The notes below the pieces were generated by a model. The model made no database searches. It was given only the letters and a program-made list of their open reading frames with translations, and was not told the origin of the DNA. 64,000 bases of DNA from Lachnospiraceae bacterium MA2020 (GTDB lineage: Bacteria > Bacillota > Clostridia > Lachnospirales > Lachnospiraceae): the NCBI GenBank assembly GCA_000746015.1, contig JQKK01000012.1, forward strand, positions 62,001 through 126,000, in the 5' to 3' direction. Made by a program: the position numbers and the translations under genes. Below are positions 36,501 to 43,381 of the stretch, piece by piece. Within the stretch, counting starts at the first letter, position 1, and each line of letters opens with the position of its first letter.

Positions 36501-38327
36501 AACAAGGCAAAATCAGTATTTTTAGCATCTATGTCGCATGAGATCAGGACGCCTATAAATGCCATCATAGGAATGGATACCATGATATTGAGAGAAGCGC
36601 GTCAGGAAAGCATAAAAAAATACGCGCGTGATATTCATGGAGCAAGTAAAAATCTGCTTTCATTAATCAACGATATTCTTGATTTCTCAAAAATAGAGTC
36701 GGGCAAATTTGAGCTTGTTTTGGGAGAATACAGCCTTGGATCCGTTGTAAATGATCTTGTAAATATGGTAAAGCCAAGAGCTGAAAGCAAGAAGCTTGAT
36801 TTCATAGTTGATGTAAATCCGGATATTCCGGACAGGCTCTACGGTGATGAGGTAAGAGTTACACAGATTATTTTGAATATTTTAAATAATGCTGTGAAAT
36901 ATACAGAAAAAGGCTCTGTCAGATTAGTGCTTAATTATGAAAGAGTTGACGGAGATAATATTTTATTAAAGGTAAATGTTATAGATACCGGTATAGGTAT
37001 CAAAAAGGAGGACATGGAAAACCTGTTCTCGCCATATAAGAGAGTAGATGAGCAGAGAAATAAAAAGATCGAAGGAACGGGACTGGGACTGAGTATAACC
37101 AAAGACCTGCTCGACAAGATGGGCAGTAAGCTTGAAGTGTCGAGTGTATACGGTGAAGGCTCAGATTTTTCCTTCGCAGTACTGCAGCCGGTAAGATCTG
37201 CCGAAAAGATAGGTGATTATAAGTCAAAACGTCAGGAAGAAATTGATGAAGCATCGAATATAGAAAAATTCCATGCACCTACTGCAGAAATTCTTATAGT
37301 AGATGATGTGGAAATGAATCTTATCGTTGCCGAAAATCTTCTGAGGAGGACAAAAGTAAATATAGACACATGTCTTAGTGGCAAGAGTGCTGTGGAAATG
37401 GCAATGAATAAACAGTACGATATTATTTTCCTTGACTCTATGATGCCGGATATGAATGGTGAGGAGACAATGGAAAAAATACGCTCAGACTGTGAATTAA
37501 ATGCAGAAACTCCTATGATCGTTCTTACGGCACATGCTGTAAAGGGGGCAAGAGAAGAATACCTTAATATGGGCTATACAAATTATCTGTCAAAACCGCT
37601 TGACGGAGTTAAATTTGAGGCTATGGTACAAAGCTATCTTCCAGACAGCAAGATAATACTTGTTGATGCGGATGGAAATGAAGAAGTCGAAGAGGAAATC
37701 TTTGATGAAGAAACTACAGCCTCTATGATAGAACGGATAGCTGAGTTTGAAGGTATAGAAGCCTATAAGGGAATCGAGCTCGCCGGCGGAGAAGATGTTT
37801 ACGAGGTCATCTGCCGTAATTTCTATGATACTGCAAAGATGCGTATAAGCATGATCAGAGACGCATATGAAAGCAAGGATATAGAAAATTATACAATACA
37901 GGTACATGCCCTTAAGAGCACTGCGAGACTTGTAGGAGCTTATGAATTATCTGAGCGTGCATGGCTTTTGGAAAAGGCAGGCAGAGAGTCGGACATTGAA
38001 ATGATCGAAGCAGAGACTGAAGGCGTATTAAGAGACTATATGAAGCTTTATGATAATTTTGATGCAATCTTTAATGTACCTGTTGAGCAGAAGGATATAT
38101 CGGATAAGCCTTTAATGAATAAAGACGAATTAAATTCAGCTTTGGATGACATTAAAGAACTGCTCGAAGCATTTGACTACGATACAGCAAAAGAGCTCTT
38201 TGATTCTTTAGAAAAATATAGTTTTGAGGATGACTTTAAGGCTGCATATAACAAAATTAAAAGGGAAATGGCTGAGGTAAATATTGATGGTGTTGTCAAG
38301 ATAATTGATGACTATAAAAGGGCCTGA
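33513..38327 (+). CDS. Giant hybrid sensor histidine kinase (membrane domain + propeller + HisKA/HATPase + REC + HPt)
   Basis: In 1604 residues the order is as follows. A polytopic N-terminal region of five or six helices (about 5-185) resembles an ECF-transporter S-component-like bundle. A further hydrophobic segment (about 195-213) ends in AEA. Next is a large extracellular two-component propeller domain with repeats such as DGSMWIATYGGLYRF and RGRLWIGTNGNGLTI (about 215-860), and a Y_Y_Y-type domain (about 870-940). A membrane helix (about 945-967) is followed by HisKA (phospho-acceptor His1009 in SMSHEIRTPINAIIGM), HATPase (GTGLGLSI), a receiver (Asp1308 in IIFLDSMMPD) and HPt (His1465 in HALKSTARL). 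It is a phosphorelay receptor; the ligand is unknown. A separate receiver protein follows 59 bases later. Confidence 0.92.
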   Translation: MKTLRKNTILFLLAIFLNILGIFITWKVNVPAFFNILGTVMASYIIGPILGSVVAVCSSGICYAFLRNGLFYMISDVATAVFIGVAARRTKFFENVSSFIIITTSASFVRGAFMMLVNGIFMDGMTPLEFPNAVITELNGVLRTEMISDFVAALFISFLDLLMANTIMYIYINIAKFIKKKKRAKELKKALGGKISLGILAVAFLIPLTYVQKAEAASSINFVERVYGADNGLTGGCANDIDQTDDGSMWIATYGGLYRFNGSKFELVTHIDAVRSVQSLFKDDRGRLWIGTNGNGLTIANGALDHLTVNVKTGLPSDTINDIIQDTNGLYYIATDNGLVTANYDGKTFKIVNVLKTAGKISKLVADDHNKVVAVNSEGKMWLLSEGLVVNDLTPKDHEVRVARFSPGGVLFSGTNKGRIDKYSIENNKFSYIGSVKTEDFKKINDIYFDTSNTIYIAAENGIGYIADDWSVNVIESGRFNNSVEAIFKDYQGNIWFASSRCGLLTLSKSVFKDLFRLCNEKPEVVNVVREWNGMYYAGTDSGLVILNVTSGRSVNSDITKFFDSDRIRTMEKLKSGNLLIAGYNNGLIELKKDGSFSRYMAKESPEFNEKSIRVVKQLSDGSIVVSYNEGLAFLKDHKVVKSLYLGRELKQSRILNILEMSDGLLLAGTDGDGVLKIQNGEVRGYISKEYGLSSGVVLRIVKNKKGTGTFILTGSGLCFLDENFKIRELKGIPYFNNYDLYMDDSDTLFVLGGAGIYVVNYEDYISSDGDLKYKLLDVKEGLPGSLTSNSWNCEDGKGNLYLAGNNGVYVLNINNYQSEVKDYRSELSSIKINDEERVVFTDDTIVLPKGTNSLELNICINNFTMTDPYVRYYMSEVDNNKTTIHQSELEAINYGSIPYGLHEFHIELLNEYGRTVSDKVYHFQKEMETHETFKFRVYFYFMLALVMSFSIVSIVLVSVASMTKRQKGEHDKVVARLEREKAQAFERALRSEEDANKAKSVFLASMSHEIRTPINAIIGMDTMILREARQESIKKYARDIHGASKNLLSLINDILDFSKIESGKFELVLGEYSLGSVVNDLVNMVKPRAESKKLDFIVDVNPDIPDRLYGDEVRVTQIILNILNNAVKYTEKGSVRLVLNYERVDGDNILLKVNVIDTGIGIKKEDMENLFSPYKRVDEQRNKKIEGTGLGLSITKDLLDKMGSKLEVSSVYGEGSDFSFAVLQPVRSAEKIGDYKSKRQEEIDEASNIEKFHAPTAEILIVDDVEMNLIVAENLLRRTKVNIDTCLSGKSAVEMAMNKQYDIIFLDSMMPDMNGEETMEKIRSDCELNAETPMIVLTAHAVKGAREEYLNMGYTNYLSKPLDGVKFEAMVQSYLPDSKIILVDADGNEEVEEEIFDEETTASMIERIAEFEGIEAYKGIELAGGEDVYEVICRNFYDTAKMRISMIRDAYESKDIENYTIQVHALKSTARLVGAYELSERAWLLEKAGRESDIEMIEAETEGVLRDYMKLYDNFDAIFNVPVEQKDISDKPLMNKDELNSALDDIKELLEAFDYDTAKELFDSLEKYSFEDDFKAAYNKIKREMAEVNIDGVVKIIDDYKRA

Positions 38328-38386
38328 GACCGTTCAAAGCTGCGTGTCAGCGGGATTATAGATATTTTTAGAGGAGCAGCAGGTAA

Positions 38387-39142
38387 ATGGCAGATAAATT
38401 ATTGTTTGTATCAGAAAGTGAATCTTTCCTGTTAAAATCTATGATGAGTAAATTTGAAGAAAACGGGAAAGAAACACTTTTTTCAGAATTGAATATTGAT
38501 AAACTTAAGAGTATTGGAAATGAAGTATGTAAAAATGTATTTCTTTATATAGGCAAAATGGCTGAGGCTGATGAGAACGCTTTGATCTTTTTTAATGACT
38601 TCTGCATGGAAAACCATCTTGAAGTGAACGTATTCGGATACGAGAAAGATATAATGACCTTAAAAGAGACTATCTTTAAGGAAGGGTTTGCAAAAGAGTT
38701 TTATCGTCCTTTGAATGTGCAGGATATCGTTGAGGAAATCTTAAATTATGATGGAGAAGCCGCACTACTAAAGCAGGATCATGTATTGGTAGTAGACGAT
38801 TCCGGAGTCATGCTGACTACGATAAGAGAGTGGCTTAGAGGAAAATACAAGGTGAGCCTTGCAAACTCTGCTCTGAATGCTATTGCTTTACTTAATTCAA
38901 ACAGACAGAAGCCGGATCTCATTCTTCTTGACTATGAAATGCCGGATTGTACCGGTGCTGAATTTTTGGAAAAACTGCGCGCTGATGGTTTTGATATTCC
39001 GGTCATCTTTCTGACAGGACACAATGATCAGGAAACGATAAAAAAGATCATAGGATTAAAGCCAGCAGGATATCTTTTAAAGGCACTTCCAAAAGAAAAA
39101 ATAGTCGGGATGGTAGATTCATTTTTTAAGGTTAAAAGATAA
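38387..39142 (+). CDS. Tandem receiver-domain response regulator without output domain
   Basis: The protein has 251 residues. Residues 1-120 look like a degenerate receiver fold (KLLFVSESESFLLKSMMSKF opening) without the expected acidic pocket. Residues 130-250 are a complete receiver, with VLVVDDSGVML, phospho-acceptor Asp182 in LILLDYEMPD, the threonine in VIFLTG and the lysine in LLKALPKEK. There is no DNA-binding or enzymatic output, so it probably relays phosphate or acts by protein contact. It follows the hybrid kinase in the same direction and probably shares its transcript, so it is a likely partner of that kinase's HPt domain. Confidence 0.88.
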   Translation: MADKLLFVSESESFLLKSMMSKFEENGKETLFSELNIDKLKSIGNEVCKNVFLYIGKMAEADENALIFFNDFCMENHLEVNVFGYEKDIMTLKETIFKEGFAKEFYRPLNVQDIVEEILNYDGEAALLKQDHVLVVDDSGVMLTTIREWLRGKYKVSLANSALNAIALLNSNRQKPDLILLDYEMPDCTGAEFLEKLRADGFDIPVIFLTGHNDQETIKKIIGLKPAGYLLKALPKEKIVGMVDSFFKVKR

Positions 39143-39231
39143 TAAACATAGCGTTTTTTGATGCCTAGAGGTCAAATTTATGTTAGAATAATAGAACTAT
39201 ATACATTTATTTTATTTGTAAGGAAGTTTTT

Positions 39232-41475
39232 ATGAATTTAGACAATGAATTGAACCCGCAGCAGGCGGAAGCTGCAAAAACTATTGATGGACCTGTACTT
39301 ATACTCGCAGGAGCCGGTTCCGGCAAAACGAGGACTCTGATGTATAGGATAGCAAACATGCTTGAAAACGGCATTAATCCATGGAATATCCTTGCGCTTA
39401 CCTTTACAAACAAGGCAGCAAAGGAAATGAAAGACAGAATTGAGGCTATGATACCGGACAGGTCATCAGCACTTTGGATATCTACATTCCATTCTACATG
39501 TCTTAGGATCATGTTTTCTCATGCTGACAAGCTTGGATATACATCAAGTTTTGAGATTGCGGATCAGGCTGATCAGAAGGCTGTAATGCGTGAAGTGTAC
39601 AAAAAGCTTGAGATCAATCCTAAGCAGATACCGGAGAGAAGCGCGGCGCGTGAGATCTCACAGGCAAAGGACAGACTTCAGAGTGTGGACGAGTATGTGA
39701 GAGAAAATATGGGTGATTTCTCTAAAGCTAAGTATGGAGAGATCTACAGAGAGTACCAGGAAAGACTTAAGAGAAACAATTCCATGGACTTTGACGATCT
39801 TATCTTCAATACCGTAAAGCTTTTCAGAGAGTTTCCTGAGATACTTGAGTCATACCAGGAGAAATTTAAGTACATCATGGTCGATGAGTATCAGGATACC
39901 AATACTGCGCAGTTTGAGTTTATCAGACTTCTTGCATCAAAATACAAAAATCTCTGTGTAGTAGGAGATGATGATCAGTCCATATATCGTTTCAGAGGCG
40001 CTGACATCAGGAACATCCTCGACTTTGAGACAAATTATCCGGAAGCTCATGTTATCAAGCTTGAGGAAAATTACCGTTCGACAGGTATTATTCTTGAAGC
40101 TGCTAATGAAGTGATAGCTAACAATACAGAGCGTAAACAAAAGGCACTTTGGACAAAATCTGAAGACGGCGGCAAGATAAGATTCCGTCAGATGGATACA
40201 TCATCGGGTGAAGCAGCTTTTATAGCCGATGATATTCGTAAAAAAGTTGAAGCCGGTGCAAGTTATAAAGATTTTGCAATACTTCTTCGTACTAATATTC
40301 AGAGTAAAGAGTTTGAGGATGCTTTCAGAGTAAGACGTATGGACTATGAGATCGTCAAGGGATTGAGATTCTGGGATACAAAGGTCATAAAGGACATTTC
40401 GGCATATCTTCTGACTGTTGCCGGAGGCTCTAATGACATGCGTACAAACAGGATCGTAAATCTTCCAAAGCGAGGAATCGGTGCATCAAGTCTTGATAAG
40501 GTTGCAGCGTATGCTCTTTCAAACGGGCTTTCATTGTTTGATGCATGCGTTAAGGCAGAAGAAATACCGGGAGTATCCGGAAAGGCTCTTACAGGACTTA
40601 AGGATTTTACATCTACTATACTTGCAATAAGGGAAGCGGCTAAGGATATGAAGCTTTCTGAGGTTGTTGATAAGGTTATAGAAGATGTAGGTTATAACGG
40701 TTACATGCTCATGGAGTCAGACAGCACTGAAAAGTATACCGAGATGCGAGAGTATATCGACAAGCTTAAAGAGGCTCTTGATGAGTATGAGGCAGAGACA
40801 GAAGAGCCTGATCTTATAGATTTCATGCGCCAGAACGGTGTAGAAGGCACTACAATAGATAAGCTTGGTAATCCAGAGTCTGATGACAGGATACGCGTCA
40901 TGACAATGCATAATGCAAAGGGACTTGAGTTTCCGAATGTATATGTAGCAGGTATGGAGCAGGGACTTTTCCCTGGATACGGTGCTGTAACAAGTGAGAA
41001 TCCTACAGATCTGGAGGAAGAGAGACGACTTTGCTATGTTGCAATGACACGTGCAGAGAAGACACTCACACTCACATGTGCACGTCAGAGGATGGTAAAT
41101 GGTGAAAAGAGGTTTTATAAAGTTTCACAGTTTTTAGGTGAAATACCTAACAGCCTCATAGATATGAATGTCCAGCCAAAGAAGGACGAGAGAAAAGAAA
41201 GAGTTATCCCGGTTGCGAGACAGCTTGCTCATGCGGCATTTGCGGCAAAGCCTATGGCATTTTCCGGTGGCTTCCAAAAAGGAAAAGCAGCTATGACAGC
41301 TGCTGCACCAAAGCCTGACTATGAAGTAGGAGACAGAGTTCGCCATTTCAAACTCGGTGAGGGTGTAGTAAAGAGTATAGTCGGAGGCGGCAAAGATTAT
41401 GAGGTTACCATTGAATTTGATAAGTCAGGTACCAAGAAAATGTTTGCCCAGTTTGCAAAATTAAAAAGAGTATAA
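39232..41475 (+). CDS. pcrA: UvrD/PcrA-type ATP-dependent DNA helicase
   Basis: This superfamily 1A 3'-5' helicase of 747 residues is used in nucleotide excision repair and in clearing recombinase or RNA polymerase from DNA. It shows LNPQQAEAA (Q-motif), AGAGSGKTRTL (Walker A, about residue 25), FTNKAAKEMK (Ia), VDEYQDTN (Walker B), GDDDQSIYRFRGAD (III), ENYRST (IV), MTMHNAKGLEFPNVY (V) and EERRLCYVAMTRAEK (VI). The length fits PcrA, and the C-terminal Tudor-like segment DRVRHFKLGEGVVKSI is present. It is monocistronic, with AAGGAAG before the start and a strong terminator directly after. Confidence 0.95.
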   Translation: MNLDNELNPQQAEAAKTIDGPVLILAGAGSGKTRTLMYRIANMLENGINPWNILALTFTNKAAKEMKDRIEAMIPDRSSALWISTFHSTCLRIMFSHADKLGYTSSFEIADQADQKAVMREVYKKLEINPKQIPERSAAREISQAKDRLQSVDEYVRENMGDFSKAKYGEIYREYQERLKRNNSMDFDDLIFNTVKLFREFPEILESYQEKFKYIMVDEYQDTNTAQFEFIRLLASKYKNLCVVGDDDQSIYRFRGADIRNILDFETNYPEAHVIKLEENYRSTGIILEAANEVIANNTERKQKALWTKSEDGGKIRFRQMDTSSGEAAFIADDIRKKVEAGASYKDFAILLRTNIQSKEFEDAFRVRRMDYEIVKGLRFWDTKVIKDISAYLLTVAGGSNDMRTNRIVNLPKRGIGASSLDKVAAYALSNGLSLFDACVKAEEIPGVSGKALTGLKDFTSTILAIREAAKDMKLSEVVDKVIEDVGYNGYMLMESDSTEKYTEMREYIDKLKEALDEYEAETEEPDLIDFMRQNGVEGTTIDKLGNPESDDRIRVMTMHNAKGLEFPNVYVAGMEQGLFPGYGAVTSENPTDLEEERRLCYVAMTRAEKTLTLTCARQRMVNGEKRFYKVSQFLGEIPNSLIDMNVQPKKDERKERVIPVARQLAHAAFAAKPMAFSGGFQKGKAAMTAAAPKPDYEVGDRVRHFKLGEGVVKSIVGGGKDYEVTIEFDKSGTKKMFAQFAKLKRV

Positions 41476-41490
41476 AAAAATAAAATTATA

Positions 41491-41531
41491 AAAAAAAGAG
41501 TCTGTGCAGTTTAATTGCATAGACTCTTTTT
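41491..41531 (+). terminator. Rho-independent terminator after pcrA
   Basis: The stem AAAAAGAGTCTGTGCA pairs with TGCATAGACTCTTTTT, with a mismatched centre, around a seven-base loop, and ends in a T-run. The A-rich left arm would also work on the opposite strand. It separates pcrA from the eCIS operon. Confidence 0.88.
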
Positions 41532-41568
41532 GTATACTGCCTTTTTTGTGACACAATCATATGTACAG

Positions 41569-41577
41569 TGTTATAAT
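41569..41577 (+). promoter_or_regulatory. Extended -10 promoter of the eCIS operon
   Basis: TGTTATAAT (41569-41577) is a perfect extended -10. No canonical -35 is visible at 17 bases. The predicted start is near 41584, with a leader of about 38 bases before the first eCIS gene. No other strong promoter was noticed up to 64000. Confidence 0.55.
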
Positions 41578-41621
41578 TTTTATGGTGTTTAGAGACTTTT
41601 ATTTAATTTTGTGGAAAATTA

Positions 41622-42629
41622 ATGAATGCTACTAATACATATCTAAAAAAGAGAACAGCCTATATGCCTGATAGCGAGCAGTCAGAGGGAAATGACGATA
41701 TCAGGCGGCAAATAGCGGGGGTGACGGGTACTGAAAAGTTTCAGCACCGTGATCCTATTTGGCATCTGGATGAAAGCTTTTGCCAGTCGTTTGATCTGGC
41801 GGGACAGGAACGTGCCAGAGAGTCATCAAATGAAGAAGAAAAGTCCTCGGAAGGAAATGAGAACGAGGAAAATAGGGGAGAAGGGGGATCAGATCAGTAT
41901 AAAGATCCAAAAACAGATTTTACAAGTAAATATGAGCAGCGTATGGATGAGAATGAGCCTCGTTTAGGCAGATTTGCAGAGACAGCATTTAAGAGAGGAC
42001 AGTTATCTTCTGCTGTTGTTGCAGGCACTGGAAAATCCATGTTTTTTTCATGCCTGAACCGTTCTGTAGGTCAGGAAAATGCAAAAAACCGTAAAGAGAG
42101 AAAACTATTCCAAAAGGAGTCTTTGCACAGACTTATCCCGGGAAACGCAGGGGCAAAACTTATCGTAAACAGGGGAGAGGCTGAAAGTGCAGTCGGACTC
42201 GTAGTAGACTCACTTAAAGATGCAAGATGGACACTAAAGTCCATGCAGGATGTTGCAGAAGGCAAGATGGGCGGTGCCGGTGCCGAGACTTACAGGAAAG
42301 AATATCCTTTCCTTACAGATAAAAAAGAACGGGAACTTCTGGAGAACTATAGGGAAAAACTTAAAAATACAGAGTCACCTAAAGAAAAGCAGATCTTAAA
42401 CTCTGCAATAATAAAGCTTGAACATGTAATTGAAAAGAAAGCGCAGATGAAAAAACGCTTTTTAGATCATTTGAGAAAACTACAGTATGATGCACTGACT
42501 GCAGAGCAGATGTTTTTATCGGAAGGTTTCTTAAATGAAGTCGTTAATGAAGAAGAGGCAGAAACTGCTGCAAACGGTGATGATAACAATGATATAGATG
42601 AAGTAGAGAGTCCTGAAGATAATGATTGA
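41622..42629 (+). CDS. Unrecognised hydrophilic protein, first gene of the eCIS operon
   Basis: I do not recognise this 335-residue protein. Residues 1-110 look disordered and strongly acidic (a run of glutamate, serine and asparagine). The middle (about 115-290) appears helical and charged, and the C-terminus ends in another acidic tail (NDIDEVESPEDND). No signal peptide, membrane helix or catalytic motif is seen. It opens the contractile injection operon, 45 bases after the promoter, and its last eight bases overlap the next gene. It is a candidate for a lineage-specific assembly factor or internal cargo, and this is inferred from position only. Confidence 0.8.
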   Translation: MNATNTYLKKRTAYMPDSEQSEGNDDIRRQIAGVTGTEKFQHRDPIWHLDESFCQSFDLAGQERARESSNEEEKSSEGNENEENRGEGGSDQYKDPKTDFTSKYEQRMDENEPRLGRFAETAFKRGQLSSAVVAGTGKSMFFSCLNRSVGQENAKNRKERKLFQKESLHRLIPGNAGAKLIVNRGEAESAVGLVVDSLKDARWTLKSMQDVAEGKMGGAGAETYRKEYPFLTDKKERELLENYREKLKNTESPKEKQILNSAIIKLEHVIEKKAQMKKRFLDHLRKLQYDALTAEQMFLSEGFLNEVVNEEEAETAANGDDNNDIDEVESPEDND

Positions 42630-42954
42630 GGATTTTGAAAAAGAAAGTCAAAATAAGAAAGACACCGGGAAAAAGGAAGAGAGCAGGATAAAGGGAAGAG
42701 TCGAAGGGGAGGCTCTTAGAGATTTCAGCTTGCAGGATATACTCGCAAACCTTGAAAAAGATCCTTCGATCCTTAAATATCTTTCGCCGGATATCGTTTA
42801 TGAAATTTCAAAAAAAATCGGCAATCAGAGATTTGAGACATTTCTTAATGGAGGGGGACCACTTCTTAAAACTAAGGGTCCGGAATTTGATTTTAGGGAG
42901 ACAGGTATAAATGATATTTCAACTGAAACGCCCGAACTCATTGAACTGGGATGA
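42622..42954 (+). CDS. Unrecognised small protein in the eCIS operon
   Basis: This hydrophilic protein of 110 residues begins with a lysine- and glutamate-rich segment. A short helical region (FSLQDILANLEKDPSILKYL) follows, then a glycine-containing loop (NGGGPLL). No family is recognised. The start overlaps the end of the first eCIS gene and its end overlaps the next frame by 44 bases, so the three leading genes are tightly packed and probably co-translated. A role in sheath or tube assembly or cargo handling is possible, but nothing in the sequence proves it. Confidence 0.7.
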   Translation: MIEDFEKESQNKKDTGKKEESRIKGRVEGEALRDFSLQDILANLEKDPSILKYLSPDIVYEISKKIGNQRFETFLNGGGPLLKTKGPEFDFRETGINDISTETPELIELG

Positions 42955-43342
42955 AAATGATGCGGAAAAGGAATTGAAATATCTTTTGAATTATAACTCT
43001 TATGAGTATAAAGGTGAAAGGGGTCACTACAGCCTCAGATTTAGGGATGAAGGTCGAGTATGGACGAGTGAATTTGAGGTTCTGGAGGAGAAAATACTTA
43101 TATGGGGGATATACCCTTTTGAAATCAGTGACATGCAAAAGGGGATGCAATTTTGTAATTCCTCCAACTTACAAACGGTCATGGGAGCTTTTATGATTCA
43201 TAAAGCTCATTTGGCATATCGCACTTCTGCGGATCTTTTTGATGCTTTCAGTTCGTATGAATGTCTGGCGCGTGCTCTTGAATACAACGCCAACGTTATC
43301 ATTCATTTCTGGAGCATGGCGTCAGAAGCATCTGGCAGGTAA
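42911..43342 (+). CDS. Unrecognised 143-residue protein in the eCIS operon (chaperone-like build)
   Basis: This mixed alpha/beta protein has 143 residues. Alternating strands (HYSLRFRDEGRVWTSEFEVLEEKILIWGIYPF) are flanked by helices, a build reminiscent of small secretion chaperones or YbjN-like folds. No named family is recognised. The start lies 44 bases inside the preceding gene, in another frame; GGGAG at 42896-42900 about ten bases upstream supports it. It directly precedes the sheath gene, 39 bases away. Because many eCIS keep cargo adaptors near the structural genes, a chaperone role is conceivable but only an inference. Confidence 0.7.
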   Translation: MIFQLKRPNSLNWDENDAEKELKYLLNYNSYEYKGERGHYSLRFRDEGRVWTSEFEVLEEKILIWGIYPFEISDMQKGMQFCNSSNLQTVMGAFMIHKAHLAYRTSADLFDAFSSYECLARALEYNANVIIHFWSMASEASGR

Positions 43343-43356
43343 CTTGTTTAACTTCA

Positions 43357-43375
43357 GGGAAGGAGGATTGTTCCC
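43357..43375 (+). promoter_or_regulatory. Hairpin presenting the sheath-gene ribosome binding site
   Basis: GGGAA (43357-43361) pairs with TTCCC (43371-43375), leaving GGAGGATTG in the loop. The only strong ribosome binding site before the sheath gene is therefore in a hairpin loop, 15 bases from ATG 43382, longer than the usual spacing. Confidence 0.4.
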
Positions 43376-43381
43376 TCAAAA

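Noticed and set aside
42003-42038. P-loop ATPase motif in the first eCIS protein (GTGKS)
   Set aside because: The Walker A spacing GxxxxGK[ST] is not satisfied (valine at the first glycine position), and no Walker B or hydrophobic strand pattern surrounds it.
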